A stretch of 44,986 bases of DNA from Herpetosiphon geysericola. GTDB lineage: Bacteria; Chloroflexota; Chloroflexia; Chloroflexales; Herpetosiphonaceae. Made by a program: the position numbers and the translations under genes. The stretch lies in assembly GCF_001306135.1 (NCBI RefSeq), contig NZ_LGKP01000031.1, forward strand, positions 1 through 44,986, given 5' to 3'. Numbering within the stretch: position 1 is the first letter of the stretch; every line of letters begins with the position of its first letter. Shown here in pieces: positions 1 through 7,864 of the stretch. The notes beneath the pieces were generated by a model. That model saw only the letters and a program-made list of their open reading frames with translations. It had not been told where the DNA came from and made no database searches.

Positions 1-86
1 GCTGTTGTAGCTCAGTCATGGTATAGATTGTCTCCGTCTGGACTATCAATTGATAGGCCGCCACTCTCGTCTCGGATAGTATGCCA

Positions 87-109
87 GATCGGCGTTGTGA
101 GCGCCGATC
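87..109 (-). terminator. Hairpin downstream of tmRNA
   Basis: An 8-bp perfect stem (GATCGGCG/CGCCGATC) with a 7-nt loop lies just past the tmRNA 3' end. No T-tract follows on the minus strand, so it may be a processing or stabilising hairpin rather than a standard intrinsic terminator. Confidence 0.35.
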
Positions 110-117
110 CAGCGAAG

Positions 118-476
118 TGGTGGAGATGGCGGGAATCGAACCCGCGTCCAAAAAGTTAAACCGCAAGCATCTACAAGCGTAGTCTATTGATTAAATCTTA
201 TCGTAGCACCACCCGATAGACAAAGCGGGCCACGACCAGCCTGTTAATCTTAGCCCCTAGCCCACAGACATAACTAGGGGAGCGACCCGACTAAATGTCG
301 CCGCTACAAGCCCATCGGGCTGAGGCTAGTAGAGGCGTGTTGCCTTAATTAGGCAGCAAGCGCTACAGGAGCGCGGAAAGTGTTTTTGCCAGTTAATGGC
401 GTTGCCGATTTAACGAGGCTCAGCGTCTCGGCTTGCCACTTACGATCGGCCCTTCCTGTCGAAACCAAGCATCCCC
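118..476 (-). ncRNA. ssrA: Transfer-messenger RNA (tmRNA)
   Basis: This RNA rescues stalled ribosomes: it acts first as an alanine tRNA and then as an mRNA encoding a degradation tag, together with SmpB. Read on the minus strand, the 5' end GGGGATG pairs over seven positions (one G-U) with CATCTCC immediately before an encoded ACCA 3' end. The 5' part carries GGTTTCGACAGG and the 3' part carries the T-arm GGGTTCGATTCCCG, both hallmarks of tmRNA. The length of 359 nt is normal for a one-piece bacterial tmRNA. An internal tag reading frame ends in ALAA. A TATAAT box lies about 30 nt upstream of the 5' end, and the short leader between them contains the palindrome CCTCGAACGAGG, presumably removed by RNase P. 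Confidence 0.96.
349..390 (-). other. tmRNA proteolysis-tag reading frame
   Basis: On the minus strand this frame reads GKNTFRAPVALAA followed by TAA. The hydrophobic ALAA ending is the expected ClpXP-type degron of tmRNA tags. The resume codon is taken as GGC (Gly) from the frame and typical tag length. The alternative frame starting at GCA hits a TAG after eight codons and lacks the ALAA end. Confidence 0.8.
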
Positions 477-507
477 AGGTAGTAAGGCCCTCGTTCGAGG
501 TCTTTGC

Positions 508-513
508 ATTATA
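508..513 (-). promoter_or_regulatory. Extended -10 promoter of ssrA
   Basis: On the minus strand the sequence TGCTATAAT gives a perfect TATAAT with an upstream TG, an extended -10. No good -35 hexamer is visible. It lies about 30 nt before the mature tmRNA 5' end, the right distance for a short processed leader. Confidence 0.65.
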
Positions 514-1196
514 GCATATTCACCGCCATACTTTATAAGACTTTTGTTGGAATTCGGGCAAAGAACATAGAGCAAAGAACATAGAGCATAGGGTTCAGGG
601 TTCAGCGACTGAAACCACGAAGAGCACGAATAACGAGGGTTCAGGGTTCAGCGCGCGAAGCGCACGAAGAGTACGAAGACCGAGGGATCAGGGATCAGGG
701 TTCAGCAATTAGCAAGCAAATCAAATAAGGTTAAGCTATCACAACAACAATCCACAGCGCAAATATTTGGGGTGCAGGGGCTGAAAACCCCTGCGTCTCC
801 CTCCGGCGGAGGGACGGAAGGGTGGCGAAACGATGTTTGAGGATCGGTTGCTGGGCGTCGGGGATCAGGAACCGCGAAGAACGCGAAGAACGCGAAGAGA
901 ATGAGGCTCTAGGCTAGAGGCGTTTGGCTAGCGGAACATCATTGGAGTTGGCAACAGATGGTTGGCGTAGCACGGGATACCGATCCCCAGCCGCTGACCC
1001 CCAATCCCCATACTCAGACTTTTGATGGAATCTTAAAGGGCGTTGCTGGCCTTGATTATAACCAAGGCTAGGCTTTTAGGGCTTTGGGAACAAACAAAGC
1101 CCATGATCCGTTTGATGGATACTTGGATCCAGGCCTGCGAGGCCCAAAACGCTTTATGGTATGATGCGACACAATTACGCAATGAGGGTTCCGGTT
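514..1196. other. Repeat-rich spacer without a gene
   Basis: I see no convincing gene here. From 561 to about 900 it is made of short degenerate words such as 'agaacatagagc', 'gggttcag', 'gaagagcacgaa' and 'gaacgcgaag', which recur in other spacers of this window. It also contains a structured repeat copy (745-831) and a hairpin GGGCTTTG/CAAAGCCC at 1079-1102. The overlapping frames around 1043-1400 have no family resemblance. Confidence 0.6.
745..831. repeat. Two-hairpin dispersed repeat, copy 1
   Basis: This element of about 87 bp recurs at 38968-39056. It contains a first stem GCAGGGG/CCCCTGC (774-780 with 788-794, loop CTGAAAA), a second stem CCCTCC/GGAGGG with loop GGC (800-814), and the invariant tail ACGGAAGGGTGGCGAAA. 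The first stem differs in sequence between the copies but stays base-paired in both, so structure appears to be conserved. It could be a REP-like element or a non-coding RNA. Confidence 0.75.
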
Positions 1197-1496
1197 ATGA
1201 CAATAGTAGATGCTCCTCCTCCGAATACGGCGCGGGTTTTGCTTGATGGCGATTTGTTGGTCAACAAAATCAAAGTGCCAGTGCTCATCTCCGCAGGCAA
1301 TCATCGCTTGGTTGTGTTGCAATCGCAAGCACTCTACGACATTAAAGTTGGCGATAGCGGCATGTTGGTCAGCGAAGCTCGCGGCCAGCAAGAAGTGCTG
1401 ATTAGCGATATTGATCGGTTGGCCATGGTGATGCGTTACGAATTATCAACCCCAGCTCCTAGCGACGATGATTTTGTGCTGCCATCGCCAGAATAA
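1197..1496 (+). CDS. Conserved-looking protein of unknown function
   Basis: I do not recognise this 99-residue protein. It is a soluble, beta-rich sequence with alternating hydrophobic residues (ARVLLDGDLLVNKIKVPVLI) and a Ser/Asp/Pro-rich acidic tail. The start at ATG 1197 is chosen because a GAGGG ribosome binding site (1184-1188) sits 8 nt upstream; the in-frame ATG at 1161 lacks one. The 3' end overlaps the 3' end of the opposing Nudix gene by 61 bp, an unusually long tail-to-tail overlap, so one of the two C-termini may be non-native. Moderate confidence that it is expressed. Confidence 0.6.
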   Translation: MTIVDAPPPNTARVLLDGDLLVNKIKVPVLISAGNHRLVVLQSQALYDIKVGDSGMLVSEARGQQEVLISDIDRLAMVMRYELSTPAPSDDDFVLPSPE

Positions 1497-1981
1497 AATT
1501 GGCGAATCGTGGTCGTTGGTGGCTGAATTAGCTCATTGGCAATAATCTGGCGTGGACATGCCCGCCAATTGTGCTGAGAATCGCTCGGCAACATCGAGCG
1601 TAGCCATTGGGGATACAACTCAGCCAAATCGCTATCGAGGCTGAGCCAATCGGCGTAAATTGTTGGTTCCTCGCGAGAGCGCACCACAACCATGGGATCT
1701 TGCAAGTGCGCTCGGTAATAAAACACAATTTCGTGTTTGGGCTTGGGCTTTTTGCGCCCAGCCATAAACATGCCCTCGGCAATATACACTAGCCGCTCAA
1801 GCTGAATTGCCACGCCAAATTCTTCTGCAAACTCACGCACGACACATGCTTCGGTCGTCTCACCCACTTCGAGGTGACCACCTGGTAAGGCACAATAGCT
1901 GCTGCCTTGCTGCTCTGAGCGATGCACCAGCACTTGTTGATTGCGGATAATAATCGCCGCGACGCGCACAAAAAACTTCAT
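1436..1981 (-). CDS. Nudix family hydrolase
   Basis: Nudix enzymes hydrolyse nucleoside diphosphates linked to another moiety, using divalent metal held by the Nudix box. The full box GX5EX7REUXEEXGU is present at residues 35-57: G35, E41, R49-E50, E53-E54, G56. The fold begins with the usual strand FVRVAAIIIRNQQVLVHR. The ATG at 1981 is preferred because GGAGGG sits 7 nt upstream, whereas a longer frame to 2044 has no such site. The protein is 181 residues; the last ~40, rich in Thr/Ser, lie beyond the core fold, and the final codons overlap the convergent small gene. The substrate cannot be told from sequence. Confidence 0.88.
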   Translation of the reverse strand: MKFFVRVAAIIIRNQQVLVHRSEQQGSSYCALPGGHLEVGETTEACVVREFAEEFGVAIQLERLVYIAEGMFMAGRKKPKPKHEIVFYYRAHLQDPMVVVRSREEPTIYADWLSLDSDLAELYPQWLRSMLPSDSQHNWRACPRQIIANELIQPPTTTIRQFYSGDGSTKSSSLGAGVDNS

Positions 1982-2097
1982 TCGACAACCCTCCATAACG
2001 AAAGCACTAATCGTTGCCCGAAACTCAAAGGGGATAGCCAGCATTTGATCGTCTATGCTATCCTTAAGTGAATCATACCTAGGAAAGAGTGTCGTTT

Positions 2098-3276
2098 ATG
2101 GCTGATTTACGTCCTGCAATTCTTGGCGGTACGCCTTTGGCAACGTCGCCAATTCGCTTAGTTCGTCCTGTTTTGCCTGAGTTTGCAACCTTAGCCCCTG
2201 AAGTTGAGCAAACTTTAATCAGCGGCATGGTCACCAAGGGCCAGCATTTGGCTGCCTTTGAACAAGCCGTTGCCGACCACCTTGGGGTTGCCCATGCAAT
2301 TGCGGTTTCAAGTTGTACAACTGGTTTGGCCTTAACCTACCGCGCCTTGGGCTTAAACGGGCCAGTAATCGTGCCAAGTTTTACCTTTATGGCAACAGTC
2401 AGCGCCTTGATTTGGGCTGGGGCAACACCACGCTTCGTCGACATTGACCCTGCTACGACCAATATCGATGTCAAGGCAGTGCGGGCAGCGCTCACGCCAG
2501 AAGTTCAGGCAATCGTTGCAGTCCACAATTTTGGCAATCCTGCGGCAATTGCCGAGCTTGAAGCGCTAGCTAATGAGGCAGGCATTCCCTTAATTTTCGA
2601 TGCAGCCCATGGCTTTGGGGCGCAATACAACGGCCAACCTGTCGGCGGATTTGGCACCGCTGAATGTTTTAGCCTTAGCCCAACCAAGCTCTTGATTGCT
2701 GGCGAGGGCGGGATTGTCGCCACCAACAACGACGAATTGGCCCACAAAATTCGTACAGGCCGTGAGTATGGTAACGATGGTAAGTATGGCAGCGATTGGG
2801 CTGGGCTGAATGCTCGCATGGCCGAGTATAACGCCATTTTGGGCCGCCATAGCCTTGATCAACTAGAGCAAGCAGCCCGCCAGCGCAGCCAATATGCGGC
2901 CTTATATTGGGCAGCATTGTTTGCCACACCTGGGATTGGTTTTCAAGCAGTGCGCCCAAGCGACCGCTGTGCCTACAAAGATTATTCAATCACTATCGAC
3001 GAAACCTACTTTGGCTTGAGCCGCGACATGCTGCGCCAAGCGCTGGCTGCCGAAGGGATTGAAACCCGCGCCTACTACGATCCGCCAGTTCATCGCCATG
3101 CAGCCTATGCCCAATTTGCCCCAGTCGAGGGCAGCCTACCCAAAACTAATTGGCTGGTCAAGGCTAGTTTAAGCTTGCCAATGCACTCAGAAATGGAGTT
3201 CGACACAATCGAAACCGTCTGCAATGCGATCAAGCTGATTTGTGCCTATGGCGAGGAAATCGCAGCCAGCCAATAA
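2098..3276 (+). CDS. DegT/DnrJ/EryC1/StrS family aminotransferase
   Basis: This is a PLP-dependent sugar aminotransferase of the kind that aminates nucleotide-linked keto-sugars for surface polysaccharides or glycosylated metabolites. Family signatures are clear: the cofactor-contacting DAAH (about residue 168 from this start), the FSLSPTK segment with the Schiff-base lysine at about residue 197, and the following GEGGIV. The 392-residue length is normal. ATG 2098 is preferred over the GTG at 2089 because AGGAAAG (2081-2087) is 10 nt from the ATG but only 1 nt from the GTG. It lies upstream of an epimerase and a nucleotidyltransferase on the same strand, which supports a nucleotide-sugar role. 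The exact sugar is unknown. Confidence 0.9.
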   Translation: MADLRPAILGGTPLATSPIRLVRPVLPEFATLAPEVEQTLISGMVTKGQHLAAFEQAVADHLGVAHAIAVSSCTTGLALTYRALGLNGPVIVPSFTFMATVSALIWAGATPRFVDIDPATTNIDVKAVRAALTPEVQAIVAVHNFGNPAAIAELEALANEAGIPLIFDAAHGFGAQYNGQPVGGFGTAECFSLSPTKLLIAGEGGIVATNNDELAHKIRTGREYGNDGKYGSDWAGLNARMAEYNAILGRHSLDQLEQAARQRSQYAALYWAALFATPGIGFQAVRPSDRCAYKDYSITIDETYFGLSRDMLRQALAAEGIETRAYYDPPVHRHAAYAQFAPVEGSLPKTNWLVKASLSLPMHSEMEFDTIETVCNAIKLICAYGEEIAASQ

Positions 3277-3288
3277 AGCTGAAGTTAT

Positions 3289-3347
3289 AACGCAGAGGCG
3301 CAGAGAGTCTTTAAACTTTTAGCATTAAAACTCTGCGCCTCTGCGTT
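3289..3347. repeat. Perfect 17-bp inverted repeat between aminotransferase and epimerase
   Basis: The arms AACGCAGAGGCGCAGAG (3289-3305) and its exact complement (3331-3347) are separated by 25 nt of AT-rich sequence. The same word recurs singly in the spacer 29380-29974, so two oppositely oriented copies of a dispersed word have formed a hairpin. No T-tract follows, so terminator function is uncertain; it may attenuate read-through between the two genes. Confidence 0.8.
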
Positions 3348-3400
3348 AAACAAACCTGCTTCAAGGCTATCGTTGTGGCAACTAGGAAAGGAGCACTGCC

Positions 3401-4906
3401 TTGAAATTTTCACGCGCAATTGCAACAAGGCTGTTGGTCGATGCAATCTTGATTAATAGTGGTTTGCTCTTGGCCTTTGTGGTGCGCTATATCACAATTG
3501 TGTTGCACGAGCCACATTTAGCCGAACGCTTGATTTTGGATTATCGCAACCAATTTTTGAGCACCAGCTGGCTATTGACCAGCCTTGGTTTGGGCTTGCT
3601 GTGGATGTTTGGGGTCTATCACCACGTGCGCAGCTATGCTCGGCGCTTCAAAATCATCACCTTGCTGCAAGCCACCACCCTAGCCCACCTTGCCTATGGA
3701 TTCAGCTTTTTCTTTCTGCGCTTCTTACCGTTTGTGCCGCGTGGGGTGGTGGTGCTAAGTTGGGTTTTTAGCTCGGGGTTAATAATTGGCATTCGAATTG
3801 CGCGCAATGTTGTGCTTGCCGTCGATGCCTTGGAACGCCAAATGCCCAAAGCTGATCAGCCGATTAAGCATGTGCTGGTGATTGGCGGGGCGGGTTATAT
3901 TGGCTCGTTAGTGCTGCGCCGCTTGCTCAATCAAGGCTATCATGTGCGCTTGGTTGACTCGCTGATGTATGGCGATGGCGCAATTCGCGAGCTGTACAAC
4001 CACCCGCAATTTGAGTTTGTGCATGGCGATATGCGCCACATCGAAACCGTGGTGCGCTCGCTGGTTGGCATGGATGCGGTGATTCATCTTGGGGCGATTG
4101 TTGGCGACCCAGCCTGTGCGATTGATGCAGATTTCAGCACCGAAATTAACTTGATTGCCACCCGCATGTTGGCCGAAGCCTGCAAAGGCTATGGCATTCG
4201 GCGCTTTATTTTTGCCTCGACCTGTAGCGTCTATGGCGCCTCTGATGAATTGCTCGACGAACGGTCGGCGCTCAATCCGGTTTCGCTCTACGCCCAAACT
4301 AAAATCGACTCCGAGACGATTTTGCTAGGTTTGGCCGATCAGCAATTTGCGCCAACGATTCTGCGTTTTTCAACGATTTATGGCTTGTCGCCACGGCCAC
4401 GCTTTGATTTAGTGGTCAATTTGCTCACCGCCAAAGCTGTACGCGAAGGCAAAATCACGGTCTTTGGCGGCGATCAATGGCGGCCATTTGTCCATGCAGA
4501 TGATGCCGCCCGCGCGGTCGTAATGAGCTTAAACGCACCGCTGGCATCAGTGCGCGGCGAGATTTTCAATGTTGGCTCGGATGCTCAAAACTATACGATC
4601 AGCGCAATCGGCGAATTAATTGGCCAATTGATTCCTGAGGCTGAGTTGGTGTTGCAAGGCAGCGATGTTGATAAACGTAATTATCGCGTTTCATTCGCCA
4701 AAATTGCTAAAGTGCTTAATTTCAGCCCGCAGTACACAGTTGAAGATGGCGTGCGCGAGATCGAAGCAGCTTTGCGCAAAGGCACAATTGGCGATTATTA
4801 CGACCCAGCCTATAACAACCATAAATTCTTGACCAACGTTGATAACGCGCCATTGCTGCGCTTGGAAACGCCGTGGGTCAACCAGCGCGAATCAATCAAG
4901 CAATGA
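3401..4906 (+). CDS. Membrane-anchored NAD-dependent epimerase/dehydratase
   Basis: The 501-residue protein joins an N-terminal membrane domain (hydrophobic segments near residues 10-33, 53-73, 85-110 and 113-135) to an extended short-chain dehydrogenase domain. The Rossmann motif GGAGYIGS is at 162-169 and the catalytic YxxxK at Y297/K301, preceded by STCSVYG. It should epimerise, dehydrate or reduce a nucleotide-sugar at the inner face of the membrane. The membrane part recalls the N-terminus of CapD/PglF-type enzymes, but the catalytic part looks like a classical UDP-glucose-4-epimerase-type SDR, so this is a fusion. Translation starts at TTG 3401 with AGGAAAGGAG 7 nt upstream. Its stop overlaps the next gene's ATG by ATGA, implying translational coupling. 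Confidence 0.88.
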   Translation: MKFSRAIATRLLVDAILINSGLLLAFVVRYITIVLHEPHLAERLILDYRNQFLSTSWLLTSLGLGLLWMFGVYHHVRSYARRFKIITLLQATTLAHLAYGFSFFFLRFLPFVPRGVVVLSWVFSSGLIIGIRIARNVVLAVDALERQMPKADQPIKHVLVIGGAGYIGSLVLRRLLNQGYHVRLVDSLMYGDGAIRELYNHPQFEFVHGDMRHIETVVRSLVGMDAVIHLGAIVGDPACAIDADFSTEINLIATRMLAEACKGYGIRRFIFASTCSVYGASDELLDERSALNPVSLYAQTKIDSETILLGLADQQFAPTILRFSTIYGLSPRPRFDLVVNLLTAKAVREGKITVFGGDQWRPFVHADDAARAVVMSLNAPLASVRGEIFNVGSDAQNYTISAIGELIGQLIPEAELVLQGSDVDKRNYRVSFAKIAKVLNFSPQYTVEDGVREIEAALRKGTIGDYYDPAYNNHKFLTNVDNAPLLRLETPWVNQRESIKQ

Positions 4907-5889
4907 GCAAACCAGCATTGGCGTTGTTGATGGCGGTCTGGTCAAGCCAACCACAGCCAGATTTAGCCAAACTATGCGCTGCCTGCGACCCCAACGATTG
5001 GCGAGCGCTGGCGCAATTAGCTGATTATCATGAAGTTGAGGGCTTGCTCTGGTTTGGCTTACGCCAACAAGCCTTGCCAGCTGCCTTGGCTGAGCATTGG
5101 CGCGAACGCTATTATCTCGCTGCTTTGCGCAACGATTTGCGCTTAGAAGAATTTCAGCGCATTCAACAACTGCTCAAGGCTGAATCAATCGAGGTGGCGT
5201 TGCTCAAAGGTATGGCCTTCGCTCCAACGATCTATCGCTCGCTTGGCCAACGCCAAATGGGCGATATTGATCTGTTGCTTCGGCGCGATGATTTGCAACG
5301 GGCTTGCGCGGTGTTGTTTGCTGCTGGCTACGGCCTCAGCAATTACAGCATCAACACATGGCAACAACAGCGGCGCAGTGGTGGCGAAGTGCGCTTACAA
5401 ACTGCGAGCGGCGCGACGTTGGAACTACATTGGTGGCTATTTGCTGGGCATTGGTCGCGCTGGGCTGGATTACAGGCCTATCCGGCGTGGCAGATTGAGC
5501 AGATCCAATATCAATCCTTTGATTTGCCTGTGTTGGAGCCGATCAGCCAACTGCTGCATACCGCCCATCACTTGGTCGTTGGTAATCAATTTGGCGCTGG
5601 CATTGGCCGCATGCTGGCGGATATCGATCGCTTGATTGCAAACTATGCTTTCGATTGGCAACAGGTTTGGCACGAAGCTCAACGTTGGAGCTTAGCACAT
5701 ATGCTTTGGGGCGTTTTGCGCCTAGTTGAGCAGTGGTTTAATTCAGCAATTGAATGGCATTGGCAACCACAGACTTGGCGTAAACTGGCTTTAGAAACAT
5801 TGTTGCCAAGCCAAAAACTGTTGGGTGGCGCAGATCCACGCTTGCGGCCTTGGTGGCGCTACGCCATTTTGGCCTGCGCTTGGGGCTAA
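4903..5889 (+). CDS. Nucleotidyltransferase-fold protein (NTP_transf_5 type)
   Basis: The protein has the signature LLKGMAFAPTIYR followed by MGDIDLLL, the helix-Asp-x-Asp metal site of the nucleotidyltransferase fold in the NTP_transf_5 group, often found in polysaccharide and peptide-modification clusters. Downstream is a long helical, Trp-rich region without membrane segments. ATG 4903 overlaps the previous stop by ATGA; a GTG at 4873 is possible but would overlap 34 bp. It ends at RYAILACAWG right where the AT-rich island begins, so a slightly truncated C-terminus is possible. The transferred nucleotide and acceptor are unknown. Confidence 0.75.
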   Translation: MSKPALALLMAVWSSQPQPDLAKLCAACDPNDWRALAQLADYHEVEGLLWFGLRQQALPAALAEHWRERYYLAALRNDLRLEEFQRIQQLLKAESIEVALLKGMAFAPTIYRSLGQRQMGDIDLLLRRDDLQRACAVLFAAGYGLSNYSINTWQQQRRSGGEVRLQTASGATLELHWWLFAGHWSRWAGLQAYPAWQIEQIQYQSFDLPVLEPISQLLHTAHHLVVGNQFGAGIGRMLADIDRLIANYAFDWQQVWHEAQRWSLAHMLWGVLRLVEQWFNSAIEWHWQPQTWRKLALETLLPSQKLLGGADPRLRPWWRYAILACAWG

Positions 5890-6194
5890 TGTATAGCATA
5901 AATCCATACTATGTTAATATAATTACTCCTTCTAAAGTACCAAGGTTTGTATTAAATACTCTTGCTACGATAATCTAATTTAGATGTCTTAAGAGCGCTG
6001 GTTAGATTATTTATTCAGTATCAAATTAATGGTATGATAAAATAAAACATGATATCCCTACCCATGATTATAGCCACTATATGTTATGACAGTCTAAACT
6101 CTTGTTGTATTGCTCAGCATAGTATAGACATTATGGTCTCAACATGTACCATCTGTTTTCGCTGTAGAACAGAAAATCATAGGAATTCCTTAAA
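5890..6194. other. AT-rich leader of the defence island
   Basis: Base composition drops abruptly after 5889. No gene is visible. It holds an operator-like inverted repeat (5971-6009) and weak promoter-like pairs, the better one being TTGTAT (from about 5947) 16 nt before GATAAT (about 5969). A modest AGGA ribosome binding site at 6181-6184 precedes the GTG start of the methyltransferase. Confidence 0.5.
5971..6009. promoter_or_regulatory. Candidate operator with repeated TTAGAT half-sites
   Basis: TAATCTAA (5971-5978) and TTAGATTA (6002-6009) are perfect 8-bp inverted arms. A third half-site at 5980-5985 makes ATCTAA-T-TTAGAT with the left arm. The spacing of three half-sites near a weak -10 looks like a repressor-binding array, but no regulator gene is encoded in the island. 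Confidence 0.35.
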
Positions 6195-7733
6195 GTGAAA
6201 ACTAATAGTATCCATCCTGTTATCGATTTATTTGCAGGCCCGGGTGGATTAGGTGAAGGATTCGCCTCTCTTCATCATCCAACGCTGCCTAATAACTATG
6301 CTTTTAAAACAGCAATCTCTATTGAAAAAGATGTATCTTCACATCAAACACTCAAATTACGTCATTTTTACAGAGAGTTTCAATCAAATGCTGTTCCTGA
6401 TGATTATTATCGGTACCTTGAAAATAAGATTACGCTTGAAGAGCTATATAAACGCCATCCCATAGAATCAGATCATGCAGATCATACAGCATGGTTATGT
6501 ACACTAGGTGAAACACCTCATGAAGATGTAAAAAAAAGGATTATTGAAGCACTTAATAATCAGAAAAAGTGGGTACTTGTTGGAGGTCCACCATGTCAGG
6601 CTTATTCACTGGTAGGCCGCTCACGGATGAAAGGTCAAGAAAATTTTGAGAATGACCCGCGGCATTTTCTTTATAGAGAGTATTTACGCATATTAATCGA
6701 TCATAAACCGCCTATCTTTGTTATGGAAAATGTGAAAGGGCTAATTTCCTCAAAAATCCAAGGCCGATATGTTATCAATGATATCTTGCGAGACCTAAGT
6801 AATCCTGCATCAATTATTGATTCTAAATCATCTGATCTAGAATATAAACTTTATTCCTTATCGCAACCAGGTATTATGAATTCAACTGGTGATCCTAGTG
6901 ATTTTGTAGTTAAAGCTGAAGAATATGGTATTCCACAGGCCCGACATAGAATTTTCATTCTAGGTATTCGCAGCGATATTGATATCGTTCCTAAGATATT
7001 AGAGAAAGTGAATTTACGTAGCACCGTAAGTGATGCGATTGGTGATTTACCAAAAATTCGTAGCGGATTATCGAAGGGATTAGATAATAATTCTACATGG
7101 TTAGAAACCTTAAAAGAGGTGACACAACAATCATGGTTCAAACGTGAAAAAGAAAATGGCTTGGCAAGTTTAGCAGAGCATATAGAAATAGTTCTCGAGT
7201 CGATTGAAGAACATATGCTGGAGAAAGATTCTAGTACCTATTTACAACCAGATCATTTTATGCAGTGGTTTCATGATGAACGGTTAAAGATTTTACTTTC
7301 ACATGAAGCGCGATCTCATATGAAAAGTGACTTACAAAGGTATCTTTTTTCATCTATTTTTGCCCAAGTTTATGATATATCGCCTAAATTATCTAATTTC
7401 CCCAAAGAGCTATTGCCAGCACATAAAAATATTACTGAGGGAATTTCTGGAAAAAAATTTTCAGATCGCTTTCGTGTTCAATTATCCAATACACCGTCGA
7501 CAACTATTACATCCCATATATCAAAGGATGGACATTACTATATTCATTATGATCCAAGTCAGTGTCGTAGTTTGACGGTTAGGGAAGCAGCTAGATTGCA
7601 AACATTTCCTGATAACTACAAATTTGAAGGAAATCGAACGTCACAATATCATCAAGTTGGAAATGCTGTTCCACCACTCTTAGCCAATAAGATCGCATCA
7701 ATCGTATTCGATATATTAGAAAGAATGGAGTAA
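6195..7733 (+). CDS. C5-cytosine-specific DNA methyltransferase
   Basis: This 512-residue enzyme methylates cytosine C5 in DNA using S-adenosylmethionine. Ordered motifs are present: I (DLFAGPGGLGEGF, residues 11-23), IV (GGPPCQAYS, catalytic Cys134), VI (MENVKGL, 177-183), VIII (QARHRIFILGIR), and the C-terminal REAARLQTFPD and VGNAVPP of motifs IX/X. A long segment between motifs VIII and IX (about residues 270-430) is the variable target-recognition region. Start is GTG 6195. It is separated from the next gene by 131 bp, whereas the following four genes overlap or nearly touch, so the methyltransferase may be expressed separately. It probably modifies host DNA so that the other island proteins spare it. 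Confidence 0.95.
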   Translation: MKTNSIHPVIDLFAGPGGLGEGFASLHHPTLPNNYAFKTAISIEKDVSSHQTLKLRHFYREFQSNAVPDDYYRYLENKITLEELYKRHPIESDHADHTAWLCTLGETPHEDVKKRIIEALNNQKKWVLVGGPPCQAYSLVGRSRMKGQENFENDPRHFLYREYLRILIDHKPPIFVMENVKGLISSKIQGRYVINDILRDLSNPASIIDSKSSDLEYKLYSLSQPGIMNSTGDPSDFVVKAEEYGIPQARHRIFILGIRSDIDIVPKILEKVNLRSTVSDAIGDLPKIRSGLSKGLDNNSTWLETLKEVTQQSWFKREKENGLASLAEHIEIVLESIEEHMLEKDSSTYLQPDHFMQWFHDERLKILLSHEARSHMKSDLQRYLFSSIFAQVYDISPKLSNFPKELLPAHKNITEGISGKKFSDRFRVQLSNTPSTTITSHISKDGHYYIHYDPSQCRSLTVREAARLQTFPDNYKFEGNRTSQYHQVGNAVPPLLANKIASIVFDILERME

Positions 7734-7753
7734 ATATTATAGTTTAGGATAGA

Positions 7754-7766
7754 TTAGGATTCCTAA
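7754..7766. promoter_or_regulatory. Palindrome between methyltransferase and ATPase genes
   Basis: TTAGGA-T-TCCTAA is a perfect palindrome with one central base. TTAGGAT is also repeated in tandem at 7744-7750. It lies in the only sizeable gap of the cluster and could control a second transcript beginning with the ATPase gene. Confidence 0.35.
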
Positions 7767-7864
7767 GAAGGAAGTGATTTTGCAAGTTAATTTAATAACC
7801 CAAAAGATCTGTTGTTATGGTTCAGATATTTTTTAATCAATGAACGATTAGAAAGGATTCTTGA

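Noticed and set aside
1-60. tRNA-like start with a D-arm pattern (TAGCTCAGT...GGTATAGA)
   Set aside because: No T-arm (GTTCGAAT-like) follows and the acceptor strands do not pair; it could at most be a degenerate relic.
541-700. CRISPR-like short repeats in the spacer
   Set aside because: Words are short, degenerate, irregularly spaced and not separated by unique spacers; no cas genes are present.
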